Positions 44,931 to 54,612 of a stretch of 64,000 nt of DNA are shown piece by piece. A program made the translations under genes and the position numbers. Position 1 is the stretch's first letter; the number at the start of each line of letters is the position of its first letter. The stretch comes from Burkholderia glumae LMG 2196 = ATCC 33617 (GTDB lineage Bacteria; Pseudomonadota; Gammaproteobacteria; Burkholderiales; Burkholderiaceae), in contig NZ_CP009434.1 of the NCBI RefSeq assembly GCF_000960995.1, positions 2,604,001 through 2,668,000 of the forward strand, given 5' to 3'. Under the pieces are notes generated by a model. The model worked only from the letters and a program-made list of their open reading frames with translations. It did no database searches and was not told the DNA's origin.

Positions 44931-45945
44931 CGAAGCCGCAGCCGGCTGCTCGTCGTCCCGATTCGTCGAATCATTCGGATACCCAACCAAATCGGCGTAT
45001 CCGCCGCGTTGCCGCCAGATTGCGCGGCCGGCAACGTGTTCGCCGGCGTCCGGCGCTGCCGGGCTGGACCCGGCTGCCGCCGTCATCGGCCCGCGGCCTG
45101 CCGGCCACTGGCTTGGCCGCGCCCGTTCCGGGCGCTCGACTCGGGTGCTCGACTCGGGTGCTCGCACGAGCCCTTGACCCGGGCCGATTCCCCGCTCTGC
45201 GCATGAGCCAGGCCGCCGGTGCCGCAGCCTCGCCCGGCAACCGCACAGGCGGCTCGCGCGCGACCGCGACGGCTGCCGACCTCGGCCAGCCGGCCCCCTC
45301 GGCGGGCCCGACGACATCGAACCATGCGGACCGGCGCGTCCTGCCCGGTCCGATGCGGCCGTTCGCCCTCAAGATATGTTCGGCCTTGCCGATATCCCCA
45401 TAGCGCCCGTCTCCGAAGCCGATTCAAAAATCCCGTTCAGCATGTCTGAAGCAATTTCATCAGACATATATTTCATCAGACAAGTGGGCAGCCGGGTTTT
45501 TAGAAATGCTTCGTGAATGTCCGCGCGATTAACACAACGAATGTGCGGACGACGCAAATTGCGGAGGTCGAGAGTGGTGGCGTTCAAGGCCCTGACGATA
45601 CGTGACGTGTGCGCCTCGCGATTGGGCGTTCACGGTCGCGATGCCGCGCTCGCGCGGCGCTCGCCGATGTCGCTCGAAGTCGTGGCGCGCGTCGGCGCAG
45701 ACCATGCCGGCTTGCCGGAGCGCCCGGCCACGCGCGCCTCGAAACGGAATCGAATCCACTGCCAACAGCCGTTGCGCGACGCGCGGGCGCCCCGAAGGGG
45801 CGCGTCGCGCCGAACGTCACGCCCGTCCCGAGTCCACCAATCGTCGAGGAAATAAACCGCCCCCCCCACGGGGCTCTTGAGTTGGCAGCTTAGCCATGCC
45901 GTTCGCAATGGCTCGTCCGATACCGTCACTATCTCGATACCACCC
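44931..45945. other. One-kilobase gap with short repeats, no gene recognised
   Basis: Frames on both strands are Arg-rich shadows. Features seen: a 13-bp tandem repeat GCTCGACTCGGGT (two copies from about 45134), and between 45444 and 45482 three copies of the heptamer TGTCTGA/TCAGACA at an exact 16-bp spacing in an AT-rich patch. A run of eight C residues precedes the next gene. Confidence 0.5.
45444..45482. repeat. Three TGTCTGA/TCAGACA heptamers at 16-bp spacing
   Basis: TGTCTGA at 45444-45450, TCAGACA at 45460-45466 and again at 45476-45482; the last two are within a 12-bp direct repeat TTTCATCAGACA. First and second form an inverted repeat. This looks like a regulator site array, with no gene start close downstream. 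Confidence 0.5.
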
Positions 45946-47868
45946 ATGCCTTCCTACTCGAATCTATCAATCCAGGCACGCTTCACGTTGATTATCGTGG
46001 CCGTCTTCATCGGGCTGCTGATCGCAACGTTCGCCGTCATCCGTCTGGTGGTCACGCCGAATCTCGCCATTCTCGAGGGGCACGTCGTCTCCGGCGAGGT
46101 CGACGAGATTTCCGTGCTCGTCAGCGAACAGCTGCGCAAGGTGGAAGCCCAGCAGCGCACCATCACCGAGACGGTTCCGCTGCTGTCGAGCGACCAGATC
46201 GACACCCTGCTGCCGGTGCTGGTGAATCAATACGGCGACCCGAACGTCTTCGGCGGCGGTATCTGGCCGCTGCCGAAAAAGCGCGATGCGACGCGCGACC
46301 GGTTCAGCACCTTCTACGCCCGCGATGCATCGGGTACGCTGGTGGTCAACACGCACTGGAACCAGCCCGACTCCCTCAAGTACTGGGAGCAACCCTGGTA
46401 CAAGAACGGCGAGGATGCGCCGAAAGGCCATTGCCTCTGGGCCAAGGCGTATCAGGACGATGCGAGCCCGCAGCCGCGCACCAATTGCGCCATGGGCATC
46501 TACAAGGACGGCCAGCTGTACGGCGTCGCCACCATCGACGTCACGCTGGGATTCTTCAACCGTCTCGTCTCGCAGATGGAGCAGAAGATCCAAGGCCAGG
46601 TCCTGATCGTCGAGCGCGACGGCAAAATCGTCAGCAACAGCGCCGGCACGCCGGCGAACAGCATCCTGAAGAATCTCTCCGAGATCCAGGCCGACAGCCC
46701 GATGGCCGCGGAAATCCTGCGCCAGCTGTCGCAGGGCAATATCGAACGCAGCGGCAAGTATCTGGCCGACGGCGTCTCTCGCACGCTGTTCCTGCAGCCG
46801 ATTCCCGATAGCCCCTGGCTGATCGCCACCAGCGTGCCGACCGCGTTGCTGATGAAAAACAGCACGCGGATCCTGCAGCAGCTGGCCGCCGTGCAGATTC
46901 CGCTGGCCCTGGCCCTGCTGATCGTCGTGCTGCTCGGCATCCGGACGCTGATGAAGCGGCTCGGCATGCTGCGCGAGAAGATCGACGATCTCTCCTCGGG
47001 CGATGCCGACCTGACGCGCCGGTTGCCGGAGACGGGCGGCAAGGAATTCGCCGCGGTGGCGGCCAGCCTGAACCGTTTCGTCGATCGCCTGCACGACATC
47101 GTGGTGCAGGTGGTGGCGGGCACGCAGTCGGTCACGCTCGGCGCGCGCGAGATCGCGAACGGGAATCGCGATTTGTCGGCGCGCACGGAGCAGCAGGCCG
47201 CAGCGCTCGAGCAAAGCGCGGCAAGCATGACCCAGCTGACCCAGACGGTGCGCCAGAACGCCGACAACGCCCGGCAGGCCAACACGCTGGCCAGCGGGGC
47301 GACCGACGTGGCCAATAACGGCAACGAGGCCGTCCAGGGCATGGTGCAGACGATCGACCGCATCAGCGACAGCTCGGGCCGGATCTCCGAGATCACCGGC
47401 GTGATCGAGGGCATCGCGTTCCAGACCAACATCCTCGCGCTGAACGCGGCGGTGGAGGCCGCGCGCGCCGGCGAACAGGGCCGGGGCTTCGCGGTGGTGG
47501 CGAGCGAGGTGCGCAGCCTGGCGCAGCGCTCCGCGGCCGCGGCCAAGGAGATCAAGGAGCTGATTTCCTCGTCGGTGGCGATGATCGGCGACAGCACCCG
47601 GCAGGCCTCGCAGGTCGGCGAAACGGTGGCCGAGGTCAAGCAGTCGATCCGGCGCGTGGCCGACCTGGTCGGTGAAATTACCGCGGCGTCGGCGGAGCAG
47701 GCGCGCGGCATCGAGCAGGTCAGCGAGGCGGTCGGGCAGATGGACGGCGTGACGCAGCAGAATGCGGCCCTGGTCGAGCAGGTCACGGAGGCGGCGAAGT
47801 CGCTGGAGGATCAGGCCGAAAACCTGATGCGCGTGGTCGGCGTGTTCAAGATCCGCGCGCAGCGCTGA
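45946..47868 (+). CDS. Methyl-accepting chemotaxis protein with dCache sensor
   Basis: 640 residues from ATG 45946 (MPSYSNLSIQARFTLI); a TTG/ATG further upstream at 45877 is possible, and no ribosome binding site is decisive. Helix one about 10-32, a large periplasmic domain of about 290 residues with dCache features (WEQPWYKNGEDAPKG, GIYKDGQLYGVATIDVTLGF), helix two near 325, HAMP, then the signalling tip VIEGIAFQTNILALNAAVEA. In dCache receptors this domain binds small ligands such as amino or organic acids. No C-terminal CheR pentapeptide. Confidence 0.92.
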   Translation: MPSYSNLSIQARFTLIIVAVFIGLLIATFAVIRLVVTPNLAILEGHVVSGEVDEISVLVSEQLRKVEAQQRTITETVPLLSSDQIDTLLPVLVNQYGDPNVFGGGIWPLPKKRDATRDRFSTFYARDASGTLVVNTHWNQPDSLKYWEQPWYKNGEDAPKGHCLWAKAYQDDASPQPRTNCAMGIYKDGQLYGVATIDVTLGFFNRLVSQMEQKIQGQVLIVERDGKIVSNSAGTPANSILKNLSEIQADSPMAAEILRQLSQGNIERSGKYLADGVSRTLFLQPIPDSPWLIATSVPTALLMKNSTRILQQLAAVQIPLALALLIVVLLGIRTLMKRLGMLREKIDDLSSGDADLTRRLPETGGKEFAAVAASLNRFVDRLHDIVVQVVAGTQSVTLGAREIANGNRDLSARTEQQAAALEQSAASMTQLTQTVRQNADNARQANTLASGATDVANNGNEAVQGMVQTIDRISDSSGRISEITGVIEGIAFQTNILALNAAVEAARAGEQGRGFAVVASEVRSLAQRSAAAAKEIKELISSSVAMIGDSTRQASQVGETVAEVKQSIRRVADLVGEITAASAEQARGIEQVSEAVGQMDGVTQQNAALVEQVTEAAKSLEDQAENLMRVVGVFKIRAQR

Positions 47869-48226
47869 TCCGCCCGCGCCCTGAGCTTCCCCCTCTGCAT
47901 GCATGCAGCGGCGCCGGGCGTTCGCGTCCGGCTGTCGTGAAGCGCGATTTCCTCCCGCCGCAGCATGCGCTGAGGCGGGCCAGGCGCTGCCGGGTTCCAC
48001 CGGATTTCGCGCGCCCTTCCCCTCTGCACCAGTCTCACGCGCTCCGGCATCCTCGCGATCCGCTCCGGCGCAAATGGCGCGCACCCAGGCCAGGAGGCCC
48101 GCCGGGCGGGTTTCGGTGTTTACGCGGATACGGGAAACGATATCGGAAGCGCTTGATATTTCATTTGTAGGCTATGAAGCTTCTCTTTAGACTGCACGCA
48201 AATCGAGCCACTCTCACGGACGAGCG

Positions 48227-48409
48227 ATGTCGGACACGCAATCCAATCTGCGATCCCAACAACGATGGTTCGGCAGCACGGACAACAGCGGCTTCCTCTA
48301 TCGAAGCCGGGTGAACCGTGCGGGTATTCCCGACCATGCAGCCGGTGACGGGCCGATCCTGCGCGATACGCGACCGGCACCGACGCATAGGCCAAGGACG
48401 CGATCGTGA
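48227..48409 (+). pseudogene. 5' fragment of an IlvD/Edd-family sugar-acid dehydratase
   Basis: 60 residues, MSDTQSNLRSQ then QRWFGSTDNSGFLYRSRVNR and AGIPDH, match the first 40 residues of arabonate/gluconate-type dehydratases (pattern LRSQRWFGxxDxxGFxxRSWMKNQGIPDHxFDGRPIIGI). The similarity dies out after GDGPIL, and the remaining 530 residues including all Fe-S ligands are missing. It lies upstream of ytfQ, where such a dehydratase would fit a sugar-oxidation operon. Assignment is by remembered family pattern; the region 48410-48799 shows no further clear piece. Confidence 0.5.
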
Positions 48410-48799
48410 CAGTGCCGCTGAGCGCCGGGCTGCTGATCGGCACCGCCGGACTCCAGAACGAACCCCTCTCCGATACGCCGCCGCCGGGCCGGCGCCCGGC
48501 CCCTGGCCAGCGGGCGCACCGCGCCCGGAAGGCGGCGGCCGTGCCGGGAGCCGGGCGCGCATGAGGCGCGCCGCGCCCCGGCCAGCGGTTGGCCGCGCGC
48601 CGCCGGGCCCGAGTTCGCCGGGCAGACGGCCGTTCATCCAGTTCCGATCCGCGGCGGCCTGGTGCTGCCGTCGGCCCGGTTCGACCCGTTGCGGCGCGGC
48701 AGGCAGGCGGTATGACCGTCGCGGGCGCCCGGAAGACGCGCTGTCGGCAGCGCGGGCATGACCAGTAAGAAATACAAACCCAATCAACAGGAGACGACG
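48410..48799. other. Degenerate gap before ytfQ
   Basis: About 390 bp of very GC-rich DNA, frames all spurious. It probably holds decayed dehydratase or other operon sequence; a short stretch translating to EFAGQTAVHPVPIRGG faintly recalls an aldolase but is too weak to call. Confidence 0.4.
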
Positions 48800-49768
48800 A
48801 TGAAACTGATCAGAAAGTTTGCGGTGGGTACGCTGGTGGGCGCGGTGTTGGCGCTGGCCGCGGGCACCAACGCCTCGGCCGAGGACAAGCCGATCACGCT
48901 GGGATTCTCGCAGGTCGGCGCGGAAAGCGCCTGGCGCACCGCCAATACCATGTCGATCAAGAGCGCCGCTAAGGAAGCCGGCATCAATCTCAAGTTTTCC
49001 GACGCACAGCAGAAGCAGGAAAACCAGATCCGGGCGATACGCTCCTACATCGCGCAGAAGGTCGACGTGATCGCGTTTTCGCCGGTCGTCGAATCCGGAT
49101 GGGGGCCGGTGCTGGATGAAGCCAAGCGCGCCAAGATCCCCGTCATCCTCACCGACCGCGGCGTCGACGTGAAGGACCCGTCGCTGTACGTGACGATGAT
49201 CGGCTCCGACTTCATGGAGGAAGGACGGCGCGCCGGACGCTGGCTCGAGGAACGCTACAAGAACGAGCCGGGCCCGATCAACATCGCCGAGCTGCAGGGC
49301 ACGGTGGGCTCCGCGCCGGCCAACGACCGCCATGCCGGCCTGATGGAAATCATCAAGAACGATCCGAAGTTCAAGATCATCGCGTCGCAAAGCGGCGATT
49401 TCACGCTGGCGGGCGGCAAGCAGGTGATGGAAGCGTTCGCCAAGACCTACGGCAAGCAGATCAACGTCGTGTACGCCCATAACGACGACATGGCGCTGGG
49501 TGCCATTCAGGCCATGGAGGAAGCCGGCATCAAGCCCGGCAAGGACGTGACGGTCGTCTCGTTCGACGCCACGAAGGCCGGCTTCGAGGCGATGAAGGCG
49601 GGCAAGATCAACGTGGACGTCGAATGCAGCCCGCTGCTCGGACCGCAGCTGATGAGCGCGGTGAAAGACGTGGTGGCCCACAAGCCGGTTCCGCGGCGCA
49701 TCGTGACCAACGAAACCATTTTCCCGATGGACGTCGCGGCGAAGCTGCTGCCGACCCGGAAATACTGA
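48800..49768 (+). CDS. ytfQ: Galactofuranose/arabinose-type ABC transporter periplasmic binding protein
   Basis: 322 residues with a signal peptide (MKLIRKFAVGTLVGAVLALA, cleavage near NASA-ED) and a CAGGAGACG ribosome binding site. It is a type I (RbsB-like) sugar-binding protein; GFSQVGAESAWRTANTMSIK and VDVIAFSPVVESGWGPVL, GTVGSAPANDRHAGLMEII and VYAHNDDMALGAIQAMEEAG match YtfQ. It opens the operon ytfQ-ytfR-ytfT-yjfF followed by mutarotase genes. Ligand is probably galactofuranose, arabinose or a similar aldose. Confidence 0.92.
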   Translation: MKLIRKFAVGTLVGAVLALAAGTNASAEDKPITLGFSQVGAESAWRTANTMSIKSAAKEAGINLKFSDAQQKQENQIRAIRSYIAQKVDVIAFSPVVESGWGPVLDEAKRAKIPVILTDRGVDVKDPSLYVTMIGSDFMEEGRRAGRWLEERYKNEPGPINIAELQGTVGSAPANDRHAGLMEIIKNDPKFKIIASQSGDFTLAGGKQVMEAFAKTYGKQINVVYAHNDDMALGAIQAMEEAGIKPGKDVTVVSFDATKAGFEAMKAGKINVDVECSPLLGPQLMSAVKDVVAHKPVPRRIVTNETIFPMDVAAKLLPTRKY

Positions 49769-49855
49769 GGCGCGTGTCACGCGGCCCGGCGCGCGGCGCC
49801 GGGCCGTGTTCGGCTATTTCCACTATCTGGCGGACACTGACGTGCGGTGAACACA

Positions 49856-51370
49856 ATGATGCAGACCCCCATGCTGGAAATGACCGGGATCGACAAGACG
49901 TTCCCGGGCGTGAAGGCGTTGCAGCAGGTGAATTTCCGATTGTTCCCCGGCGAGGTCCACACGCTGATGGGCCAGAACGGCGCGGGTAAATCGACGCTCA
50001 TCAACGTGCTGACCGGCGTGCTCTCGCACGACGGCGGCGAGATCCGGCTGGGCGGCGAAGCGGTGCGATTCGCCGCGCCGATCGAGGCCGAGGCGGCCGG
50101 GATACAGACGATCTATCAGGAAGTCAATCTGTGTCCGAACCTCTCGGTTGCCGAGAACATCTTCGCCGGGCGGCAGCCGGTCAAGCGCGGCGCGATCGAC
50201 TGGCGGACGATCCGCACGCGCGCCCGCGAGATTCTCGCCGGCCTGAACCTGACCATCGACGTGACGCGCTCGCTCGAGGCCTATCCGATCGCCGTCCAGC
50301 AGATGGTGGCGATCGCGCGGGCCGTCTCGGTGGAGGCGCGCGTGCTGATCCTCGACGAGCCGACCTCGAGCCTCGACGACGGCGAGGTCGAGCGGCTGTT
50401 CGCGGTGCTGCGCCAATTGAAGGCCTCGGGCATGGCGATCCTGTTCGTGACGCACTTCCTTGAGCAGACCTACGCGGTGTCGGACCGGATCACGGTGATG
50501 CGCAACGGCGAGCGGGAAGGCGAATACCTGGCCAAGGATCTGCCGATGGACGAGCTCGTCGCCAGAATGACCGGGCATGTGCGGATGAGCGAGCGCCTGA
50601 AGGACGGCGGCGCCGCCGGCGCGCGGGCCGAGCACACGGCGGCGCCGTTCCTCGCGATGCAGGGTGTGGGCCGCCGCGGCCTGATGAATCCGGTCGATCT
50701 GACCATCCGGCCCGGTGAAATCCTGGGCCTGGCGGGGCTGCTCGGCTCGGGCCGCACCGAGACCGCGCGGCTGGTGTTCGGCGCGGAGCGCGCCGACAGC
50801 GGCTCGATGACGGTGGGCGGCGACACGGTGAAGCTTTCGTCGCCGCGCGACGGCGTTCGACACGGCATCGCCTATTGTCCCGAGGACCGCAAGAAGGAAG
50901 GCATCGTCGCGGCGCTGTCGATCCGCGAGAACATCGTGCTCGCGCTGCAGGCCCGGCTCGGCTGGTGGCGCATGATGAGCCTCGCGCGCCAGCGCGAGCT
51001 GGCGCAGCGCTACATCGCGCAGCTCGGCATCAAGGCGCGCGACGCGGAGCAGCCGATCGGGCTGCTCTCGGGCGGCAACCAGCAGAAGGTGCTGCTGGCC
51101 CGCTGGCTTGCCACCGAGCCGAAGCTGCTGATTCTCGACGAACCCACGCGCGGCATCGACGTGGCCGCGAAATTCGACATCATGGATCGCGTGCTCGCGC
51201 TCTGCGCCAAGGGCCTCTCGATTCTCTTCATCTCCTCGGACGTCAGCGAGGTAGTGCGCGTCAGCCATCGGATCGCGGTGCTGCGCGACCGGCACAAGGT
51301 GGCCGAGGTGACGGGCGAATCGCTGTCGGAGGACGAGGTCTATCGGTTCATCGCAGGAGGCCAGTCATGA
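49856..51370 (+). CDS. ytfR: Sugar ABC transporter ATP-binding protein (two ATPase domains)
   Basis: 504 residues with two fused ABC domains. The first has Walker A MGQNGAGKST, an atypical signature AVQQMVAIARAV and Walker B VLILDEPTSSLD. The second has a degenerate Walker A (GLLGSGRTE, usual for this family), signature LSGGNQQKVLLARWL and Walker B LLILDEPTRGID. ATG 49856 was chosen over GTG 49847; neither has a strong ribosome binding site. The TGA overlaps the ytfT ATG (ATGA). It energises the YtfT-YjfF permease pair. Confidence 0.94.
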   Translation: MMQTPMLEMTGIDKTFPGVKALQQVNFRLFPGEVHTLMGQNGAGKSTLINVLTGVLSHDGGEIRLGGEAVRFAAPIEAEAAGIQTIYQEVNLCPNLSVAENIFAGRQPVKRGAIDWRTIRTRAREILAGLNLTIDVTRSLEAYPIAVQQMVAIARAVSVEARVLILDEPTSSLDDGEVERLFAVLRQLKASGMAILFVTHFLEQTYAVSDRITVMRNGEREGEYLAKDLPMDELVARMTGHVRMSERLKDGGAAGARAEHTAAPFLAMQGVGRRGLMNPVDLTIRPGEILGLAGLLGSGRTETARLVFGAERADSGSMTVGGDTVKLSSPRDGVRHGIAYCPEDRKKEGIVAALSIRENIVLALQARLGWWRMMSLARQRELAQRYIAQLGIKARDAEQPIGLLSGGNQQKVLLARWLATEPKLLILDEPTRGIDVAAKFDIMDRVLALCAKGLSILFISSDVSEVVRVSHRIAVLRDRHKVAEVTGESLSEDEVYRFIAGGQS

Positions 51371-52407
51371 AACGCATTCTCGGGCGGCTCGACCACCCGC
51401 TCGTCTGGCCGGCGCTGACGCTGGCACTTCTGCTCGCCCTGGACGTCGTCTATCGGCCCAGCTTCCTGGCGGTGACGATGCTCGACGGCCATCTGTTCGG
51501 CGCGCCGATCGACATCCTGAACCGCGCGGCGCCGCTCGTCATCGTGTCGCTCGGCATGACGCTCGTGATCGCCACGCGCGGCATCGACATCTCGGTGGGC
51601 GCGATCGTCGCCATCGCCGGCGCGACCGCGGCGGTGATCCTGCAGGCGGACCCGTCCCACCTCGCCCAGGCGCTCATCGCGGCGGCCGGCGTGGGGCTGC
51701 TGGCAGGCTTCTGGAACGGCTTGCTGGTGGCCTTCGTCGGCATGCAGCCGATCATCGCCACGCTCATCCTGATGGTGGCCGGGCGGGGCGTGGCGCAACT
51801 GCTCACCGACGGCCAGATCATTCCGATCGGCGTCAGCGGCTATCTGCGGCTCGGCGACGGCTATCTCGCGACGATCCCGTGTTCCGTCTGGATCGCGGCC
51901 GCCGTGGTGACGCTCTCGGCGCTGCTCGTCAATCGCACGGCGCTCGGCCTCTTCATCCGCGCCATCGGCGTGAACCCGGTGGCGACGCGTCTGGTCGGCC
52001 TGCGATCCGGCATGATCGTGTTCAGCGTCTATGCGTTCTCGGGGCTCACGGCGGCCATCGCCGGCATCATCGCCAGCTCGAACGTGCGCAGCGCGGACGG
52101 CAACAACGCCGGCCTGCTGCTCGAGCTCGACGCGATCCTGGCCGTGACGCTCGGCGGCACGTCGCTGATGGGCGGCCGCTTCAGCATGGCAGGCACCGTG
52201 CTCGGCGCACTCACCATCCAGACCCTGACGTACACCACCTACTCGATCGGCGTGCCGCCCGAGGCGACGCTGGTCGTGAAGGCCGTGGTCGTGATCCTGG
52301 TCAGCGTGATCCAGTCCGACGCCGCGCGAGGGCTGCTGATGCGGCCGATCCGAAAAGCGCTTCATGGCGCGCGCGCGCGCCTCATCAACGGTTCGACGAC
52401 ATCATGA
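51367..52407 (+). CDS. ytfT: Sugar ABC transporter permease 1
   Basis: 346 residues, eight to ten membrane helices of the ribose-type permease family (BPD_transp_2). Hallmarks are VSLGMTLVIATRGIDISVGAI and the ATPase-docking loop NPVATRLVGLRSGMIVFSVY with LGGTSLMGGRFSMAGTVLGA. It overlaps ytfR and yjfF by 4 nt each, so the transporter genes are translationally coupled. It pairs with YjfF as a heterodimer in the inner membrane. Confidence 0.94.
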   Translation: MKRILGRLDHPLVWPALTLALLLALDVVYRPSFLAVTMLDGHLFGAPIDILNRAAPLVIVSLGMTLVIATRGIDISVGAIVAIAGATAAVILQADPSHLAQALIAAAGVGLLAGFWNGLLVAFVGMQPIIATLILMVAGRGVAQLLTDGQIIPIGVSGYLRLGDGYLATIPCSVWIAAAVVTLSALLVNRTALGLFIRAIGVNPVATRLVGLRSGMIVFSVYAFSGLTAAIAGIIASSNVRSADGNNAGLLLELDAILAVTLGGTSLMGGRFSMAGTVLGALTIQTLTYTTYSIGVPPEATLVVKAVVVILVSVIQSDAARGLLMRPIRKALHGARARLINGSTTS

Positions 52408-53486
52408 AAACGTTGACTCGCTACCTGGGCGATCCCCGTACCCTGCCGATCGTCGTGACGATCGTGCTGTTCGCCGCGCTGTTCGGCTTCGGCTCCGTGA
52501 TGTACACGGGCTTCTTCTCCATGCAGGTGCTGACGGGCCTGCTGGTCGACAATGCCTTTCTGCTGATCGTCGCGATCGGCATGACGTTCGTGATCCTGTC
52601 CGGCGGCATCGATCTGTCGGTCGGCGCGGTGGTGGCCTTGACCACGATCCTGTGCGCGGTGGGCGCCGAGTGGATGCATTGGCCGTTCTGGGTCATCGTG
52701 CCGCTCGTGCTCGCCTTCGGCGCGCTGTACGGCGCGGCGATGGGCGCGCTGATCCACTACTGCCGGCTTCAGCCGTTCATCGTCACGCTTGCCGGGATGT
52801 TTCTGGCGCGCGGCGTCTGCTTCCTGATCACGACGCAGTCGATCACGATCGACGAGCCGACGTTTCGCGCCATCGCGCGCCTGAGCGTGCCGGTGGGCGG
52901 GGGAACGCTGAACGCCGGCGCGCTGATCGCCCTCGCCACGCTCGGGCTGGCGATTTACGTCGCCCATTTCACGCGCTTCGGGCGCAACGTCTATGCCGTC
53001 GGCGGGAACGAGCGCTCCGCGCTGCTGATGGGCCTGCCGGTGGCGCGCACGAAGGTCGGCGTCTATGCGATAAGCGGGCTGTGCTCGGCGCTCGGCGGCG
53101 TCGTGTTCACGCTCTACGTGCTGTCGGGCTACGGGCTGCAGGCGCAGGGCATGGAACTGGACGCGATCGCGGCCACCGTGATCGGCGGTACGCTGCTGAC
53201 GGGCGGCGTCGGCTACGTGATCGGCTCGTTGTTCGGGGTCGGCATTCTCGGCACCATCCAGACGCTGATTATTTTCGACGGCACGCTCAGTTCGTGGTGG
53301 ACCCGGATCGTGATCGGCGCCCTGCTCTGTATTTTCTGCCTGCTGCAGCGGATCATCGAGCGTCATGCGCGGCGGCGGCAGTCGGGCGGCTCCGGAACGG
53401 ACGCGAAAGCGGCCCGCCCGGCGACGCATCCGGCCCGCGGAGACGACGAGGGCAAGCAAACCGCCCTGGTCGGCACGGGGCCGTGA
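52404..53486 (+). CDS. yjfF: Sugar ABC transporter permease 2
   Basis: 360 residues, ribose-type permease with AIGMTFVILSGGIDLSVGAV, the docking loop NERSALLMGLPVARTKVGVY and ATVIGGTLLTGGVGYVIGS. The C-terminal 35 residues are a variable hydrophilic tail. The start overlaps ytfT (ATGA) and the TGA overlaps the next gene (GTGA), continuing the coupling through to the mutarotase-like protein. Confidence 0.94.
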   Translation: MKTLTRYLGDPRTLPIVVTIVLFAALFGFGSVMYTGFFSMQVLTGLLVDNAFLLIVAIGMTFVILSGGIDLSVGAVVALTTILCAVGAEWMHWPFWVIVPLVLAFGALYGAAMGALIHYCRLQPFIVTLAGMFLARGVCFLITTQSITIDEPTFRAIARLSVPVGGGTLNAGALIALATLGLAIYVAHFTRFGRNVYAVGGNERSALLMGLPVARTKVGVYAISGLCSALGGVVFTLYVLSGYGLQAQGMELDAIAATVIGGTLLTGGVGYVIGSLFGVGILGTIQTLIIFDGTLSSWWTRIVIGALLCIFCLLQRIIERHARRRQSGGSGTDAKAARPATHPARGDDEGKQTALVGTGP

Positions 53487-54493
53487 CCTTGTACGGCAGC
53501 GACACCGCCGGCGGACGCGGCGCGAGCCTGGCAGCCGACCCGGCCGGCTCGCGCAAGGCGGTGGCGGCGGAGGGCGCAACGGCGGCGGCGCGCTCGCGGC
53601 CCGGCCGGGCGGCAGCGGCCGAGCGGCGCCTGAGCGTGGCCAACGCCTGCCTGAGGCTGGAAGCCGTGGCCGGCGCGCGGGGCGGCCTGACACGCTTCGA
53701 TTGGAATGATCGCGGTGCCTGGACGCCCGTGTTCGACGGCACGCCGCCTGCGGCAGCCGACGCCGGCGCACCGGCGCTCGCCTGCTATCCGGTGTGCCAC
53801 GTGCGAGGCCACTCGCGCCCGGGCACGCGCAGCCAGCGGCCGCGACCCGCCGGCCCGGCGGGCCCTGCCCTGCCCGGCCCCGCCACCGGGGCGACATGGC
53901 AGGTCGAACGGCTGGCCGGGGCCGGATTGCGGCTCGCCATGCGCAACCTCGCGGAGCTGCCCTACGCCCTCGTCCAGGAGTTCGAGCTCGACGGGCCGAC
54001 GCTCACCGTGCGCATCGAGTTCGAGAACGCGGCCAGCACGCCGGTAAGGGTCGCCACCGGCCTCTGCACCTCGCTGGTTCGCGATGCCGACACCTCGATG
54101 TGCGCGCCTGCCAGCGGGCTATGGTTGCCATCCGGCAGCGGCGCCGGGCGGCACCACGTGCCGACGCCGCCGGCCTGGCAATTCGGCGTGAGTTATCCGC
54201 TGCCGCCGGCGCGGGTCGAGCATCTTTTCACGGGCTGGGGCGGACGGGCCGTATTCGCCTGGCCGGCCCGCCACTACGCGCTCGAGGTCGCCGCGGACGC
54301 GCGCGCCTATTGGCTGCATGCGAGCGCGCAGCCGGCGCGTTTCTGCTTTCACGCGCTCGGCGGCCCCGCCGAGGGGGCCGGCCTTGCCGATCGCGACGAC
54401 GATGCCGTGTGGGTCGATGCCGGCGCGACGCTGTCCCGCCGCTTCCGGTTCACCGTCGAGCGCACCGGCACGCTGACCCGGACCCCGCGGTAA
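53483..54493 (+). CDS. Degenerate aldose 1-epimerase-like protein lacking catalytic residues
   Basis: 336 residues from GTG 53483, overlapping the yjfF stop. Galactose-mutarotase-like features survive: LSVANACLRLEAVAGARGG, LACYPVCHVRG, a VEHLFTGWGGRAVFAWPARH block and a late beta-rich end. But the catalytic positions are gone: the His of the family's LGLHPYF segment reads GLCTSLVR, the usual Asp-His before FTGW is Glu-His, the catalytic Glu region reads RFCFHALGGP, and the substrate-binding Asn-Arg after LxCFPxVP is absent. The 65-residue N-terminus is Ala/Arg-rich. The frame is open, so it is either a non-catalytic sugar-binding relative or early decay. Confidence 0.6.
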   Translation: MTLYGSDTAGGRGASLAADPAGSRKAVAAEGATAAARSRPGRAAAAERRLSVANACLRLEAVAGARGGLTRFDWNDRGAWTPVFDGTPPAAADAGAPALACYPVCHVRGHSRPGTRSQRPRPAGPAGPALPGPATGATWQVERLAGAGLRLAMRNLAELPYALVQEFELDGPTLTVRIEFENAASTPVRVATGLCTSLVRDADTSMCAPASGLWLPSGSGAGRHHVPTPPAWQFGVSYPLPPARVEHLFTGWGGRAVFAWPARHYALEVAADARAYWLHASAQPARFCFHALGGPAEGAGLADRDDDAVWVDAGATLSRRFRFTVERTGTLTRTPR

Positions 54494-54612
54494 CAAGCGC
54501 GGGGCCGGCGCGACCGCTCCGGGGCGGACCGGCGGACCGGCGAATCGACGCCAGCCGCGCAGCGAGCGGCCGGCGCATCGCGAATGAACGTTCAACCTGA
54601 AGGAGACGAGCC

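Noticed and set aside
45369..45587. 72-residue minus-strand frame over the TCAGACA array
   Set aside because: No ribosome binding site or domain; the DNA looks regulatory rather than coding.
48540..48780. Aldolase-like remnant (HpcH/HpaI type) before ytfQ
   Set aside because: Only about 16 residues faintly resemble the family; too weak to annotate.
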